Origin: Centrapalus pauciflorus
Lineage: Eukaryota; Streptophyta; Magnoliopsida; Asterales; Asteraceae
Assembly: GCA_020465985.1 (NCBI GenBank)
Contig: JAANYP010000732.1
Coordinates: forward strand, 49,604 to 113,603
Length of the DNA: 64,000 nucleotides
Direction of reading: 5' to 3'
The position numbers were made by a program, and so were the translations under genes. Below are positions 23,321 through 36,366 of this stretch, piece by piece. The notes under the pieces were generated by a model. It made no database searches and was not told where the DNA came from. It worked only from the letters and a program-made list of their open reading frames with translations. Each line of letters starts with the position of its first letter. The first letter of the stretch is position 1.

Positions 23321-24376
23321 TGTAACACCTCAAATAATTATAAGGTAATGGCATTAACATAAACTTAATTAATTATAAATGGTTAGTTATTTAATATGGA
23401 ATTGTGCGCAAATAGGCAACGTACTTTAATTATTATAGAATTGAAAGATTAAATATGTAGTGGAAGGGTGTGTTGTGTAATAGTGAGATAGTTGGAGGAT
23501 TAGGGGTGGCCAAAAGCCAAACCTCCTCCCTCTTTCTCTTAAAACCGTCCATTTTGGACAACACACACACAATTTGTGTTTTACAAAGAAAAGAAGAAAG
23601 AAAGAAAAACAAAAGGCTAGGGTTTTGATGGGGTTTGAAGATTTTAGAAGATTATAGCAAAGTATTAGTGATTTCAGCTTTATTGGAGGTATATATTGTT
23701 GTAGTGTCTCCCAAATGGGTTTTATGTTAGATGATCATAAATGGCTCCAATCTTTAAAAATATTGTTGTAGTATGTTAGTTGATCAAAATGGAGCCATAA
23801 TATGTACCTATATAGGTTGATTTGGTTAGATTGAGTTGAAAACTTAAATTGGGCTCGAATTGAGCCATGGATGAATCGGTTGTATTGAGTGTGTTTTAGA
23901 AGCTCAAAATGAGCTTAAAAGTGTTAGAATATGTTATGTGATCGATCACAAGTTTTAGTATTGGGTTTGATTGGGTTTAGGATTTTGGGTGTAAAACTTG
24001 TCACATTTTATTGCAGACCTGTATAAGCTCGCCATGCTTAATTATAATCACGCTATACTTATTTATGAGCACGCCATGCTCATCTGGGAATGATTTTATA
24101 AGTCTCGGAAAGTCTGACGTGCTTTTCTAAGCATGCCATGCTCATGTTAAGTAAGCCATGGTTGTCAGCATGCTCTTTCAAAATGCTGGCATGCTTTATA
24201 GAGCAATTACTCTATGACATGCTTCCCTATTTGATATAATAACATACTTTTGAGTATGATGGACTACATTTAAGGGTGTTGTAAAGGTCATCATTCTACC
24301 CTAATTCTGCAAGCATTATTACATTAATTATTGTTAATTACACTTAAATATGTATTATTGTTGTATGGGTGTTTCA
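23321..24376 (+). repeat. Gypsy-3 5' LTR (about 1.06 kb)
   Basis: TGTAACACCTC to GGTGTTTCA, followed by a degenerate initiator-Met PBS (TTGTTATCAGAG, 24379-24390). A motif TCGCCATGCTTA-like and CATGCT-rich stretch occupies about 24020-24200. The LTR is unrelated in sequence to the Gypsy-1/2 LTRs apart from the first bases. No second LTR of this element lies in the window. Confidence 0.7.
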
Positions 24377-24715
24377 ATTTGTTATCAGAGACGTGGTTCA
24401 TCAACTGAGTATAGTGCACGATACTCAACCTTGAACCCTTGGATGATGCTTATATTGACCACCTAAGAAAATATTATGATAACAAACATAGGTTTGAACT
24501 TTGGCCTAGGATGAGGAAACATTGGGCAAACTTATGCTAATATTGACATTATCATTTGAAAAAAGGGTATGTGTGTGAATGAGATGCTATGAGAGTAAAA
24601 TAAGGATAAATGTACCCTAGTTGTTGGGTATAAGATAATTTGAATGCGTATGTACCCACGTCTGTGTATTGAACCCTTACAGAATAGGAATAACAACCAA
24701 CTAGGTCCACTTATG
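24377..24715 (+). other. Gypsy-3 internal sequence, left piece
   Basis: From the PBS to the hAT insertion. No gag or pol frame is recognisable. After removal of the hAT element and its contents it would join to 50771-51184. Confidence 0.5.
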
Positions 24716-24921
24716 ATAAGAAATAGGGGTGGGTAATTATTGGTCCGTCACCGAGGAAATCAAAAACCAAACCAAATCGAATCCATTCAAACAAAACCAA
24801 ATTAAAATTCGGTTTTCCATCTGGTTTAGACCAAGTGGATTATGAAACTGGATTTATGGATTGATTTCTGGTCTAGCTGATAGAGGACCAAATCAAACTA
24901 AATTACCATATATACATACAT

Positions 24922-25206
24922 TATTAGAACGAATTTTAACTTGATGAAATAAACAAGTCTAGGGTAGTTTTTGTAAATATAGCATAGTTGAATTTACATA
25001 TAAATAGAAATATTTCTTTTGTAAAGGTACGGATCTGAAATCATTTTGTCATTGCACGGAAATTGTAAAAAGCAGCTAGGGCTACAGTGTAGTTCGTTGG
25101 TCATCTCTATAATCAATCTTTTGATAATACAATCATTCGGTTAGTCTTTGAATCTTGTTCATAATTTTTTTATGTTAATTGTTTGATTAAATTAACTGGA
25201 ATAACA
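24922..25206 (+). repeat. Copia-D 5' LTR
   Basis: Begins TATTAGAAC (TG changed to TA; the 3' copy has TGTTAGAAC) and ends GGAATAACA. A TATA box TATAAATA lies at 24999-25006. Confidence 0.85.
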
Positions 25207-25207
25207 A

Positions 25208-25220
25208 TTGGTATCAGAGC
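25208..25220 (+). promoter_or_regulatory. Copia-D primer-binding site
   Basis: TTGGTATCAGAGC, complementary to initiator-Met tRNA, one base after the LTR. Confidence 0.85.
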
Positions 25221-26241
25221 ATGGAAATGATTTCTTGATTGAATTTTTAAAAAGTTTTCACTGTTTCATCGCTTTTTTTGGTAAAATTGAAAAAATCTCG
25301 TAGGGTTTTTGATTCAGTGAATAATTGATTGGGATATTATGATGAAGGAAAAGGTGTTAAAAACGATCAGATTGATTACAGTTTCAATCTGTAATGCAAA
25401 ACATTCATACAGATTCATTGATTTTTATGATTTTTTGAAAAACCCACTGTTCTTCACTGTTCATGTGAAAAACAAGGCATTTGATCTGAAATAAATCAAA
25501 GAGTTTTCCGAATAAGTGTTTATAAGAGAAAACCTCACCTTCGATTTCAATTTGGGATCAAAATAAGCATTTTCAATGAAAAGATTAAATTTTGGACTTG
25601 GATTTTCTTAAAACTTGAATATTACAATGTTCATATGTTTATTGAGTTGAAAAGTCTTTTTAATTGAGTTGAGAAGTGTTTTATTCAAGTTGAAAGATAA
25701 TTTCAATCGAGTTGACTTGACATTTCAATCAAGTTGGCTTGAAATTTCAATCGAGTTGACTTAAAAGTTCAATCAAGTTGACATGAAAGTTCAATCGAGT
25801 TGACTTGAAATTTCTATCGAGTTGAAATCAAATTTAATCTAGTTTAACAGAAGAGGCAATCGAGTTGAACTACCTTTCATTCAAGTTGGGAGCAAGTTGT
25901 ATTCGATTTTTATAAAACAACTTAAGTTTAATCAATCATCAGTCAATTTGATTCGAGTTCCTTCTCATTTCATTCGAGTTCTACAGAAGCTTTAGTCGAG
26001 TTGAATGTTCTTTGCATTCGAGTTGCCTTATTAATTTGTTGATTGATTTCTTTTATATTCGAGTTTCCATCTTTACAATTCGAGTTCATTCCATTCATTG
26101 TTCGAGTTTTCTCATTCATTGATCGAGTTTCATTCAATACTCATTCGAGTTTGATCAACTTACATTCAAGTTTGATCAATTTTTCAAATTCAATCAAATT
26201 TTCATTTAAAAATCTTGGAAGATTCCTGTTAATCAGTCAAA
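25221..26241 (+). other. Copia-D leader with ATTCGAGTT array, no gene
   Basis: About 1 kb between PBS and gag with no conserved frame. 25640-26170 holds some 20 copies of (A/T)TCGAGTT(G/T), spaced 10-40 bp apart. Similar arrays occur in the second leader of this element (36960-37290) and in the solo LTR at 31182-33277. Confidence 0.6.
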
Positions 26242-27381
26242 ATGTCCAAATATGCACTAGCCATGGGGTCGAAAACAAAACCTCCAATTCTATAGAGAGG
26301 AGAATACATACAATGGAGGGAAAGATTCCTTGAGTTTATAAGTTTCCATGACCTGTCCGATGAAATGCTGAAATCACTCGGACGGACCAGCTGTTTTCCT
26401 TGAGACAATACCTGTTGTACCCATCGGCAACCCTCCTATACCTGAAAGAACAATTGAGGTCACAAACCTAACTGAAGCACAAAAGGGCAGAAAACTGGGG
26501 GACAAGACAACTAGAAAACTTTTGCTGATATCTATACCCAATGATATATATACCTGTCTGTCTAATACCAAAACAGCCATATCCATCTGGGATGAGGTCT
26601 TTAAATTGATGAGGGGTTCAGACAGAGCAGCAACAAACAGAGCCCGAAACAGTTTAATGACATTTGAGAACTTCTAAGCAAGAGAAGGAGAACTGCTGGA
26701 GAGTACGTATCTGAGGTTTGTCAGTCTGGTCAATGAAATGAAGACAAACGGTGTCACAAAGTAAAATTTAGACATCAATGTCAAATTCCTGAAACTGAAT
26801 CCAGAGTGGGACAAGTACGCAATGATAATTTAGCAAACCAATGATATTGAAGAAATGGACTTTCACATGGTATTTGAAAACCATAACAACTACCAGGAAG
26901 TTCTTTTAAGGAAGATGTCAGGAAAGAAGAAGGCTGAAAAAAAAATTGTTGATCCTTTAGCTCTGTTGGCAGATAAGAAGTACAAATACAAGCTAAAGAA
27001 GGAGAAACGAGTAGTAATGAGCAGCAGTTCATCAGATTCAGACTCATCGAATTCCTCAACTGATTCTGAAATTGAAGAGATGAAGAAACAAATGGCCTTA
27101 CTGACGAAGGCATTTCAGAAGAAGTTTTACCGGAAACCAACCAACAACAAGATGAGGTACAAAACAGGCTCACAGAATTTTGAAAAGATGGACATATATG
27201 ATAAATCAGGAGAGAGCATTGGCAAGAAAGCTGACAGATATGAAAAATCTGATAAGCCTGCCAAAAAGGATTCTGAGCGAAAGTGCTATAACTGTGGCAA
27301 GCCAGTCCATTATGCTAGAGAATGTAGATTATCAGTAGTTCAGAATTTAAAATACTACACTCGTAAGGAACTACTAGCATA
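26242..27381 (+). pseudogene. Copia-D gag
   Basis: ATG at 26242 (MSKYALAMGSKTKPPIL) with a stop a few codons later and a frameshift near 26380. Typical copia gag blocks follow: EYIQWRERFLEF, SIWDEVFKLMRGSD, LRFVSLVNEMK, LKLNPEWDKYAMII. A Ser-rich segment precedes the zinc knuckle CYNCGKPVHYAREC (27284-27325), with intact Cys-Cys-His-Cys spacing. Stops also occur near 26676 and 26760. Confidence 0.8.
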
Positions 27382-27546
27382 GGAAAAGGAGGCCGGTAAA
27401 GCTTTTATGGCTGAAGATGATCACTGGCTCCAATTAACTGAAGACGAAGATATTTAAGATGAAGATGCACACATCTGTCTGAAGTCTGAAGTTTTTAATG
27501 ATTCAAAACTTAGTGAGTCTGCAAGATAGCTGAAGATGAAGTTTGG

Positions 27547-28062
27547 ATGGGTTTGATGGATGAGGAGACTGAAGAGAAAGAAGAGTCTAATGATGATAAG
27601 GAACTGACTGGAGAGTTAGCACTGATGGCAACAGGAGATGTTGGATGTAGCAAGGATAAGGATAATGATGAATCAGATTCAGATACATCAGAAAGTTCAG
27701 AGACACTTGAGGTACAAACTAACTCTGATTCTGATAATGATGACTCCTGTATGCTAGAACAAAAACTGACGTAAATGGCTTACATGTTAAAGAAATTTGA
27801 AAAATCTTTAAAATCTGAAAAGAAAAATGTCCATTCCTTGGAAAATAAATTAAGTCAAGAACATGCGTTAGTGTTAGATTTTTCCAAGGATAAGGCATTA
27901 GCGTTCAGAGCTGTAACAGATCTACAAGATAAAGCAAATGATCTTCAAAGTCAAATTCAAAAACTGAATAGCAATATATCTGACCTAACAGAAAAACTGA
28001 ATTTAGCTGAATTAGAAGCGTCAAGTTATTCTGTGAAATATCATGCCATATTTGATGAATGA
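27547..28062 (+). pseudogene. Copia-D acidic and coiled-coil segment between gag and protease
   Basis: Acidic run (EETEEKEESNDDKEL, Ser/Asp-rich) then a heptad-like stretch at 27775-28062 (LKKFEKSLKSEKKNVHSLEN, DLTEKLNLAELEA). Copia-E has the same kind of segment at 55825-56328. Such segments are common in SIRE/Maximus-type elements. Confidence 0.6.
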
Positions 28063-28358
28063 ACGAAACTTTACGAGAAAATTAAATTTTTGGAAGATGA
28101 GTTTATAAAATGAGGTCAAATAGATCAAACAATATATTTAAATCAACCTAAAGATACCGAATTTTATAATTCAAAATCAGGTATAGGTTCGACTAATCCT
28201 AAATATCTGACAAGAGTGGAGAGTCAAAGAAAAGTTTGTTACTGATAGGATTAGTCATTTTGATAATTCTATCTGTAATAAATTTACTGATAAACAACGT
28301 AATAAATACTCTCGAACTGATTTAATTGCTTTAAATTCTGCTCGTTGTAATATAATGC

Positions 28359-29855
28359 ATGATAGATCTGAATATTTCAAAATCAGTTCCACAGCGAATT
28401 GTACAAATATGGATACCTAAACGTACTGTTAAAAAGTGGGTTCCTAAAATGACAGCACAATCTGTTGAGAAGAATAATAACATACCACATGATTTACCAA
28501 AATCCAAAGTACCCAACTATAAGTGGGTACCTCACAAACTTTGTTGATAAATTCTGTGGGACGGTTCGTTTCGGAAATGATCAATTCTGTCAGATCAAAG
28601 GTTATGGGAGTCTTGAGTACGACAAGATTACAATACAAAAAGTCTTCTACGTTGACGGTCTAGGTCACAATATGTTCAACATCGGACAACTATGCGACGA
28701 AGGATTAGAGGTCAATTTTAAAGCGAATCGGTGCAGCATTAGATCTGGAGAAGGGAAGGAGATACTTGCAGGAAATAGAAAAACAAATCTGTACTCCATG
28801 ATCTAGCCTCAATAAATCTGAAGAAAGATGTTTGCTTATTATCCAAAGCGACATCTAAAGTATCTTGGCTATGGCATCGACGTCTTTCACACTTGAATTT
28901 CAAAGAGTTAACCAACCTTGCAAAAGGTGGGTTAGTCAAAGGGCTTCCAACTCTCATATTTCAAAAGGAGCAGTTATGTGCAGCTTGTGAAAAAGGAAAG
29001 ATGGTTCGAGCGTCTCACTAGTCAAAAGCCGAACACTTTTCAACGAGAGCATTAGAACTTCTTCATATGGACTTGTGTGGGCCAATGCGAGTACAGAGCA
29101 TAAACAAAAAGAGATATGTGTTGGTAATAATTGATGACTACTCTAGATACACATGGGTATTCTTCCTGAGATCCAAGTCCGATGCTACCGAAATCATAAT
29201 CGACCTCATTCGCAGAATTCAGGTCAAGTTGCAACTTTCAGTTCAAACCATTAGATCTAATAATGGGATAGAATTCAAGAACAAGTCACTCGAGACGTTT
29301 CTATATTCTGTGGGAATAACTCATCAAATCTCAGCAGCTCGCACTCCACAACAGAACGATGTAGTCGAATGAAGGAATCGCCACCTTGTGGAATCTGCAA
29401 GAACGATGCTCGCTTATTCAAACCTCCCGTTATTCCTTTGGGCTGACGCTGTAGCAATGACTTGTTTTACGCCGAACAGATCTATAATCAACAGGAGATT
29501 CAGAAAGACTTCGTATGAACTAATAAATAAACGAGTCACTAACGTCAAATTTTTTCATGTCTTTGGATGCAGGTGTTTTATATTAAACGACAAAGACAAT
29601 TTGGGAAAGTTTAGTCAGAAAGCGGATGAAGGAATCTTCATTGGCTATTTAAAAGAGTTTGTAGCCTTCCGAGTCTACAATAAGAGGACAAAGGCTGTTA
29701 ACGAAAGCGTCAATGTTAAATTCGATGAATGTGTTGTAATGGCTTCTGAACATACAAGTTCAGGACCCAATCTTAAACAGCCGACTTCTATGAAGTCATC
29801 TGAACAGAGTGCAGATGTGAAGACCTTCCCTTACGGGGCAGTCCTCAGAGTCTAG
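28359..29855 (+). pseudogene. Copia-D protease remnant and integrase
   Basis: KVPNYKWVP at about 28500-28535 leads directly to VDKFCGTVRFGND; the expected protease active-site block (D-S-G-C-S-x-H-M-T) is missing, consistent with a deletion. Next: GHNMFNIGQLCDEGL, WLWHRRLSHLNFKEL and LCAACEKGKM (zinc binding), LHMDLCGPM (first catalytic Asp), IRSNNGIEF where the second catalytic Asp is Asn (29259-29261), and TPQQNDVVE followed by a stop. LFLWADAVAMTCFTPNRS and VFGCRCFILND follow. The frame ends at 29855, where a gypsy LTR is inserted. Confidence 0.8.
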
Positions 29856-31056
29856 GTCCCACATCATGTAACACGATATCAATCATAACTAAGATAGAGT
29901 AATTTAAGTTGCGGAATTTCAGATTACAAGTACAAACATTAGGATAAGTTTAATACAAATTTTAGATCAGATTACAGTTTTCAAATTAAACTTATAAAGG
30001 GTACCAGTCTAATCTAATACATGTCATCATACAATCAATTCAAATCTACCCAGACCACCACAATTATCATCTGCCAGTCAGTACCGAAGGGTTTGTTGAG
30101 TAGTGGTCTATAGAAAACTTCAATCTTGATCTTGTAAGACCTAAGAACTAGGTCCAGCAGGTGACTTTCCTTTATCTTTTCCTGTAAAAAGGTCAAATAG
30201 CAACTGTAAGCATGGCTTAGTGAGAATATAGATTTTCAGATTACATGCATTAATCAAGCGGATCATGGGTAAAAGCGTGATATGTCTGGACTGCCGCTAC
30301 AGCCACTCATGATTGAGACATAGAATTCATAGAATTGGATGATGTTCAGCCCACGCTCACGCTTTTAGTGGAAGCTATCCACTTATGCTGGGCTAGCTAC
30401 CAGCGGTCTTCATGGGGGAACATCGGAGTGTCTATACCAAGTTCAATAGAACTGGTGAAGTAGCATGGTCTAGAACAATAGACCGACAAGGCTAGTCATA
30501 CTAAGCTGAATCAATATGTCAAAGACGCAATCAAAGAGGAAAGCATAGAATTCAAAGTCATGATAGCAGTAAACTCATAACAATATCTGAAATGAATTAT
30601 AAGTACAATGTCATGTGAAATGATAAGTCAGATAGCTATCATGATCCACAGGGCATCACCGAACCATGGTGTGCACAGGTCACAATCCAGCTGAATAAGT
30701 ATGAATGTCAAATAATCTATCATCAACAATATGTCTCAACCGGAAGTCTAGCATGAAAAACTGAATATCTATAACTCACAGGTTCTTGGTCTTTATCAAG
30801 CAGATTTATATCCACCACCTGAGTTATCCCAGGATTTATGTTTAATCTTGCTCTATCTGATCTCTGGCTTTTCTTTTCTAATCAGTGACCCACTTTCAAT
30901 ATCTTTAAATCTGTGTTCAGAGTTATCTGAACCTGTCCAGAATAATTATCGTATCATATCATTAGCTTTTAGATTATAAATCTTTATTTCATCTGATCTG
31001 ATTACTGATAACTCATCAATAATTTGTTAGTTCCTTTTCTTTGTTTCTTTAAATCT

Positions 31057-31091
31057 TTTTATTTTGATATTTTAACATCACAATTAAATAC

Positions 31092-31139
<48 letters not shown>

Positions 31140-31174
31140 GTATTTAATTGTGATGTTAAAATATCAAAATAAAA
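31057..31174. repeat. 118-bp perfect palindrome with an (AT)n core
   Basis: TTTTATTTTGATATTTTAAC at 31057 is mirrored exactly by GTTAAAATATCAAAATAAAA ending at 31174, with about 40 unique bases per arm and a TA run (31095-31136) between. It lies in the older gypsy LTR, three bases left of the TSD of the nested solo LTR. It may be cruciform-forming or a small foldback element. Confidence 0.8.
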
Positions 31175-31181
31175 GGCTAGG

Positions 31182-32192
31182 TGTCACACCCTGCTACCCC
31201 GGTTGGCAGCGAGGCGTGACGAGTGCGGAAGCGTAACCATAATTATAACGAACGACCACTATATGGACGTTTTCGAAATATTACATCAAATAAATTTAAT
31301 CTGTAATAATGTTTTACAAATAAAAGGAATGAAGTTCGCGTAATACAGAGATTTTAATACATAATTAATGCGTCCAAAAATAATGCAGTCAAATCTCCGT
31401 TAGTTTCGAAATATGCATGCGACTCCATGAAATGCGGAAGCTTGAAGTTGGTGTTTTCGAAGGCGCACTTGCCTTAATTACCTGAAAATACATGCTAAAA
31501 TACGTCAACAAAAATTGTTGGTGAGCTCATAGGTTTACGCGAAAAGACCAGTTGTATGGACATTACCAGATGCGTTGAATTTATAAAAAAAAGATCATAA
31601 ATTCCATGAAATGTATTACGTAAACCATCATGTCACCGAAGCTTAATTAGAATAAGTTTTGCCCCGGGCAGTATTCCCAAAATACCGTGTGTTGAATATA
31701 TATGCACCCGCTGTTAGCTAAACCACTAACCCGAGTGGGGGACATGACTCCCAATAGATCTATTCACAATATATTCGCGCTTGCAAACAAATGCAACTAA
31801 CGATTTCATGATATAAGGGCGGAGATTCTCATACGTAATACACAATAGAATCGAGAAGTTTTCATGTCCATAAAAAAAAACGAAACATGTATTTCATCCC
31901 AAAACATAATAATGTAAAAATGGGACTATGAAGACTCACCTTGTTGGTTTTTGATGATGTTTTTGGATCTGAGTTTAGCACTTGTTCGGATGGTCGAGAC
32001 TCGTCCTAATATTTTTACGAGTTCGGGTCAATATCATTATAATACGTGTTTGAGTACTTCGTAAATATTTTCATGTACTTGTGATGTACGAATAATTTTT
32101 GTGGAATTTTATATGTGCATTTTCGATTTATGGATATTTATTTCTAAAATGGTTTGCATGCATGCATATTTACGTATATATGTATAAATGCG

Positions 32193-32289
<97 letters not shown>

Positions 32290-33277
32290 CGAAAATGCAT
32301 ACGTATATATGTGAGCATGTGTATGAAAATAAAGTGTATATATGAAATTTTTGGCATAATGATTTTACGAGTATTATGAAAAGTATCATATTTTAGTAAA
32401 TGTATTTAATTTCTCATGTTTTATAAATAACGTAAATAAGAAAGCTTACAAAATTTGAAGAACACTTGAAATCTTTATAGCTGGCCGGTTTTGCTTTGAG
32501 AGGGTTTGGGTGTTGGTGTGTTTTTGGTGAAGTGGGTTTTGACTTCTATTTATAGAAGAAAATCGGTTATTAAAATAAAGATAAAGTAATTGAAATTTCA
32601 AAGAAAAGATGAAAGTAAAAAGTAAATCGGTTGAGTGTTTGTCAAAAAGGTGTGGCCGATTGTTATGATGGTATGTTGCATGGTGTTTAATATTAAAATA
32701 ATACCAAAGTACAAGCTAGTTGTCCTTTAAAGGACAACTTACTTTTTAGAGTGATAAGTAGTATGGCTTTTCATGTATTTTATTAATAAAGTACAAAAAG
32801 CGTGCATGACAAAGGTGGCAGCATTTATTATTACTGCATATGTATATACGTACTTAGAAAAATTTTCTGGATTGTTAAACTCGATTCAAGTGTGAATCGA
32901 GTTTGTTACAGTGTCAATCGAGTTTTATATAACTATACCCGAGTTTTAGGCCTTTGTTATTCGAGTTTTAGGCCTTTGTTATTCGAGTTTTAGGCCTTTG
33001 TTATTTGAGTTTTACATAGCTTTAGTCGAGTTTCTTTGTTTATCTGTTCGAGTTTTATGCAGCATCATCCGAGTTTAATCCTTTATTCGAATTTCATCAC
33101 ATCACTATTCGAGTTTCTGCTTACATGATTCGAGTTTCATGTAATATCATTCGAGTTTATTGCTATATAATTCGAGATTCATAAAAACTTCATTCGAGTT
33201 TATTACTTCATTATTCGAGTTTTATATTAGCTTAATTTTCGAGTTTCATACCTTATATTTTTAGGCCAGATGTTACA
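31182..33277 (-). repeat. Solo LTR of another gypsy family (about 2.1 kb), nested
   Basis: Minus strand from TGTAACATCTGG (33277) to GGGTGTGACA (31182), flanked by the perfect 5-bp duplication CTAGG at 31177-31181 and 33278-33282. With a single LTR and both TSDs, this is a solo LTR left by LTR-LTR recombination. It contains an (AT)n run (32197-32286), an ATTCGAGTTT array (32880-33250), and the TTTTCAGGTAA block near its 3' end (about 31480). Confidence 0.85.
32197..32286. repeat. (AT)n microsatellite
   Basis: About 45 uninterrupted AT repeats inside the solo LTR. The Ile/Tyr-rich ORFs here are artefacts. Confidence 0.95.
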
Positions 33278-34397
33278 CTAGGATACGGATCCATCAAATT
33301 CGGACCATCCGGATTGGTTATCCGGATTCGGATCAATCCGGACCATGCACCCGGATTCGGACCTATCCGAAATGGGTCAACCGGATTCGGACCGAATGTT
33401 AACCCGAATTAGGACCAATCCAAGTATATCATCCGAATTGAAACATGGGGACCGAATTTAGGATCATCCGAATTAGACAATTGAATTTCGGACCAAACAG
33501 GATCCGAAACAGCCATCCGAATTGGCATCCCATCCGAATTCGGTCCTAACCGAATTCGGATCCATGACTTGCAGATTTTTCCCAGTTTTGTTCTTCATGT
33601 TCTTAACTTTTATGCATACGGGTTTTTACATAAAATTCACTAAATTCATTTATATTAACATGCAATGTCTTATATTGATATATTATCATTATTAGGTTGA
33701 TTTTATATCATTTTCCTTATCAAAAACATCACAAATTCATCAAGATCATCCAAATTATAGACTTTTGTCAAGAACACATTTTTATCAATAAAAATCCGAT
33801 TTCTTCATTATTAAGTTGATCCAACCCACGCATTTAGTTTCTATGACTTCTATATACTTCATTTCATCATAATCAACTAAAATCTTACACATGCATTACA
33901 AATTTCATGTTTTAAATTCTTGGTTTCGGTTTTTACCCAAAATCGAACCAAACATACATATATTTCGAAATTAGAGAAATTATTACCTCAAATCTTTGTA
34001 GTTTGATGATGAAGGGTGATTGTTGTAACCTTCACCTGAGTTAATTCTTCAATTAATTGAACAATTTATGAGAATTTGGTGAGAAATTTTGGAGGAACCG
34101 TAGGTGAAGAAGAAAGAAGAGAGAGAGAGTAGAGAGATTTAATTTTTGAGGTTAATGGTCATAAATGATCATTTTTCTTGTTTTTATTTCTTAATTTTGA
34201 TAATTACCCATTTAACCTCCTACACTTTTGTATTTTACATCTCTTTTAGTTTGTTAATTAAATAATCCATAACATTTAATGTAATTTAATTAAATAATTT
34301 CATAACTTAATTAAATTACAAAATAAATAATGTAATAAAATTACATTATCTGTTCAAATACTGAAATTAAAGTAAAGTCAAAAGCTAGGTTGTTACA

Positions 34398-36366
34398 GTA
34401 GAAAATAATGATTTAAATAAACTGTTCGAGAATTTCTATGAAGACTACTTTGAACATACCAAACCTAATGTTTTAAATTTGGTGCCTGACAGGATTATTG
34501 AAGATCCAGTCGTAGTCTCAGTTTATTCTCACCAACCAATTTCAGAAGAAACTGGAGAGGTTTCAATGATAGACGTCCACTTACCTATTGACAGTGTAGA
34601 ACCTATCCAAGCTTCAGTATCTTTTGAAACCCCATTGCCTTCTGAAACTTCAGAAACCCCGATCTCAGTTGATATACCATCAACTTCAAAAGCAAATCCC
34701 CGAATTCCCTATCTGGACTTAAACCCCAATTAAGAACAACTTCAACCTTACCCATATACCTTTAAATGGACAAGGAAGCGCAAAACTGAAAACATAATAG
34801 GTGATCCTCCAGCTTCAGTTAAAACCAGAAGAGCAACCATGAATAAGTGCTTATTTTAAAATTTTCTGAGTAAAATTGAGCCAAAAATGTGAAAGAAGCT
34901 CTCCTGGATGCTGACTGGATCGTGATTATGTAAGAAGAGCTAAATCAATTTGAAAGATTGAAGATCTGGAGATTAGTGGAGCGACCAAAAGACAAATCCA
35001 TCATTGACACGAAGTGGATATTCAAGAATAAGTAGAATGAACACGGTGTCATCATTTGAAACAAGGCTCGCCTGGTTGCCAAAGAATATAGCCAGCAAGA
35101 GGGAAATGATCATGCTGAAACATTCGCTCCAGTTGCTAAGATAGAAGCTATTATGATGTTTTTAGCATTTGCGGCTAATAAAAACTTTACCGTTTATCAA
35201 ATGGATGTAAAAATCAGCATTTTTAAATGGGGAACTGACAGACGAAGTATATACATATCATCTCGAAGGGTTTACTGATCCTTCGAAGCCTGACCATGTA
35301 TATATTTTGGATAAAACCCTGGATGGCCTTAAACAAGCTTCTCGTGCTTGCTATGATGCACTTTCAAATTATCTTTTGAAATGTGGATTCAACAAAGGTG
35401 CAATGGATACAACCCTGTTTATAAAACGTCAGGGTCCAGATATTATAGTTATTCAAATATATGTAGATGATATAATATTTGGGTCTACAAATCCAGAGTT
35501 TTGCAAGAATTTTGCTTTCTTAATGTCCTAATAATTTGAAATGAGCGTGATGGGAGAAATCAATTTTTTCTTGGGTTTACAAGTGAAACGACTGACTGAT
35601 GGTATTTTCATCAATCAGTCCAAATATATTGAGGACATGTTAAAGAAATTTAACATGGTAAATAGTACTCCTATGAAAACCCCCATGGCTCTGGATTCCA
35701 AATCAAAACTCGATGAGGACATTTCAGGGAAACCTGTAGATGTAACTCATTATCGAGGCATAATTGGGTCATTAATGTATTTAACTGCAAGTAGACCTGA
35801 TATTATGTTTGCTACATGTGTTTGTGCTAGATAGCAGGCACATTCTAAAGAATCACATTTGCCTGCTGCCAAATGAATTTTAAGATATCTAAAGGGAACA
35901 ACAAACTTAGGTTTGTGGTATCCCCGGGAATCCTCATTTACATTAACTGCCTTCTCGGATGCTGATCACGCAACAGAAAAAATGGATCGAAAAAAGAACA
36001 TCAGGAGAAGTACAATTCCTAGGTGACAAACCCGTCTGCTAGTCATCCAAGAAACGACATTGTGTTTCTCTATCAATAGTCGAAGCTGTATACGTTGTCG
36101 TATCGTCGTGTTGTTCATAAGTGTTGTGGATGAAGAGTCAACTCAGAGACTACGGGTTTACACCGCAAAAGATTCCCATCTATTGTGATTCTCAAAGTGC
36201 CATAGCCATAGCTTCAAATCCGGTGCAACATTCTAAAACCAAACACATTGACATCTTGTATCATTTTCTAAAACATCATGTAGAAAATAATAATATAGAG
36301 TTATATTTTGTACCCACTGAATATCAATTAGCTGACTTGTTTACCAAAGCCTTAAATGGAAAATGA
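34398..36366 (+). pseudogene. Copia-D reverse transcriptase and RNase H
   Basis: After the inserted LTR the polyprotein resumes (NLVPDRIIEDPV). RT blocks are spread over frames: LFLNGELTDEVY-like and LKQASRACYDALSNYLL, then YVDDIIFGSTN (catalytic YVDD at 35460-35471), FFLGLQVKRLTDGIFINQSK, YRGIIGSLMYLTASRPDIMF. RNase H: LTAFSDADHAT, then YCDSQSAIAIASNPVQHSKT, HIDILYHFLKHHV and ELYFVPTEYQLADLFTKALN, ending at 36366. Many stops and shifts lie in 34730-35300 and 35830-36120. Confidence 0.85.

Larger units (their letters stand above)
29856..34397 (-). repeat. Gypsy LTR inside Copia-D (solo LTR, itself interrupted)
   Basis: Minus-strand start TGTAACAACCTAGC at 34397 matches the start of the gag-only element's LTR (TGTAACAACCCAAC). 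Interior landmarks also match: a TCCGAATTCGGA array (33283-33565) and GACCTAAGAACTAGGTCC at 30149-30166. No internal coding domain is present, so it looks like a solo LTR. No clear target duplication is visible at 29856. The left end is degraded or imprecise. Without the nested LTR it is about 2.4 kb. Confidence 0.7.

Noticed and set aside
23109..23360. Regularly repeated unit resembling a CRISPR array or a Tyr/Cys-rich repeat protein
   Set aside because: Units vary in length, have no distinct spacers, and lie in plant retroelement DNA; the minus-strand peptide is a by-product of the repeat.
32099..32389. Ile/Tyr repeat ORFs on both strands
   Set aside because: Translation of an (AT)n microsatellite.
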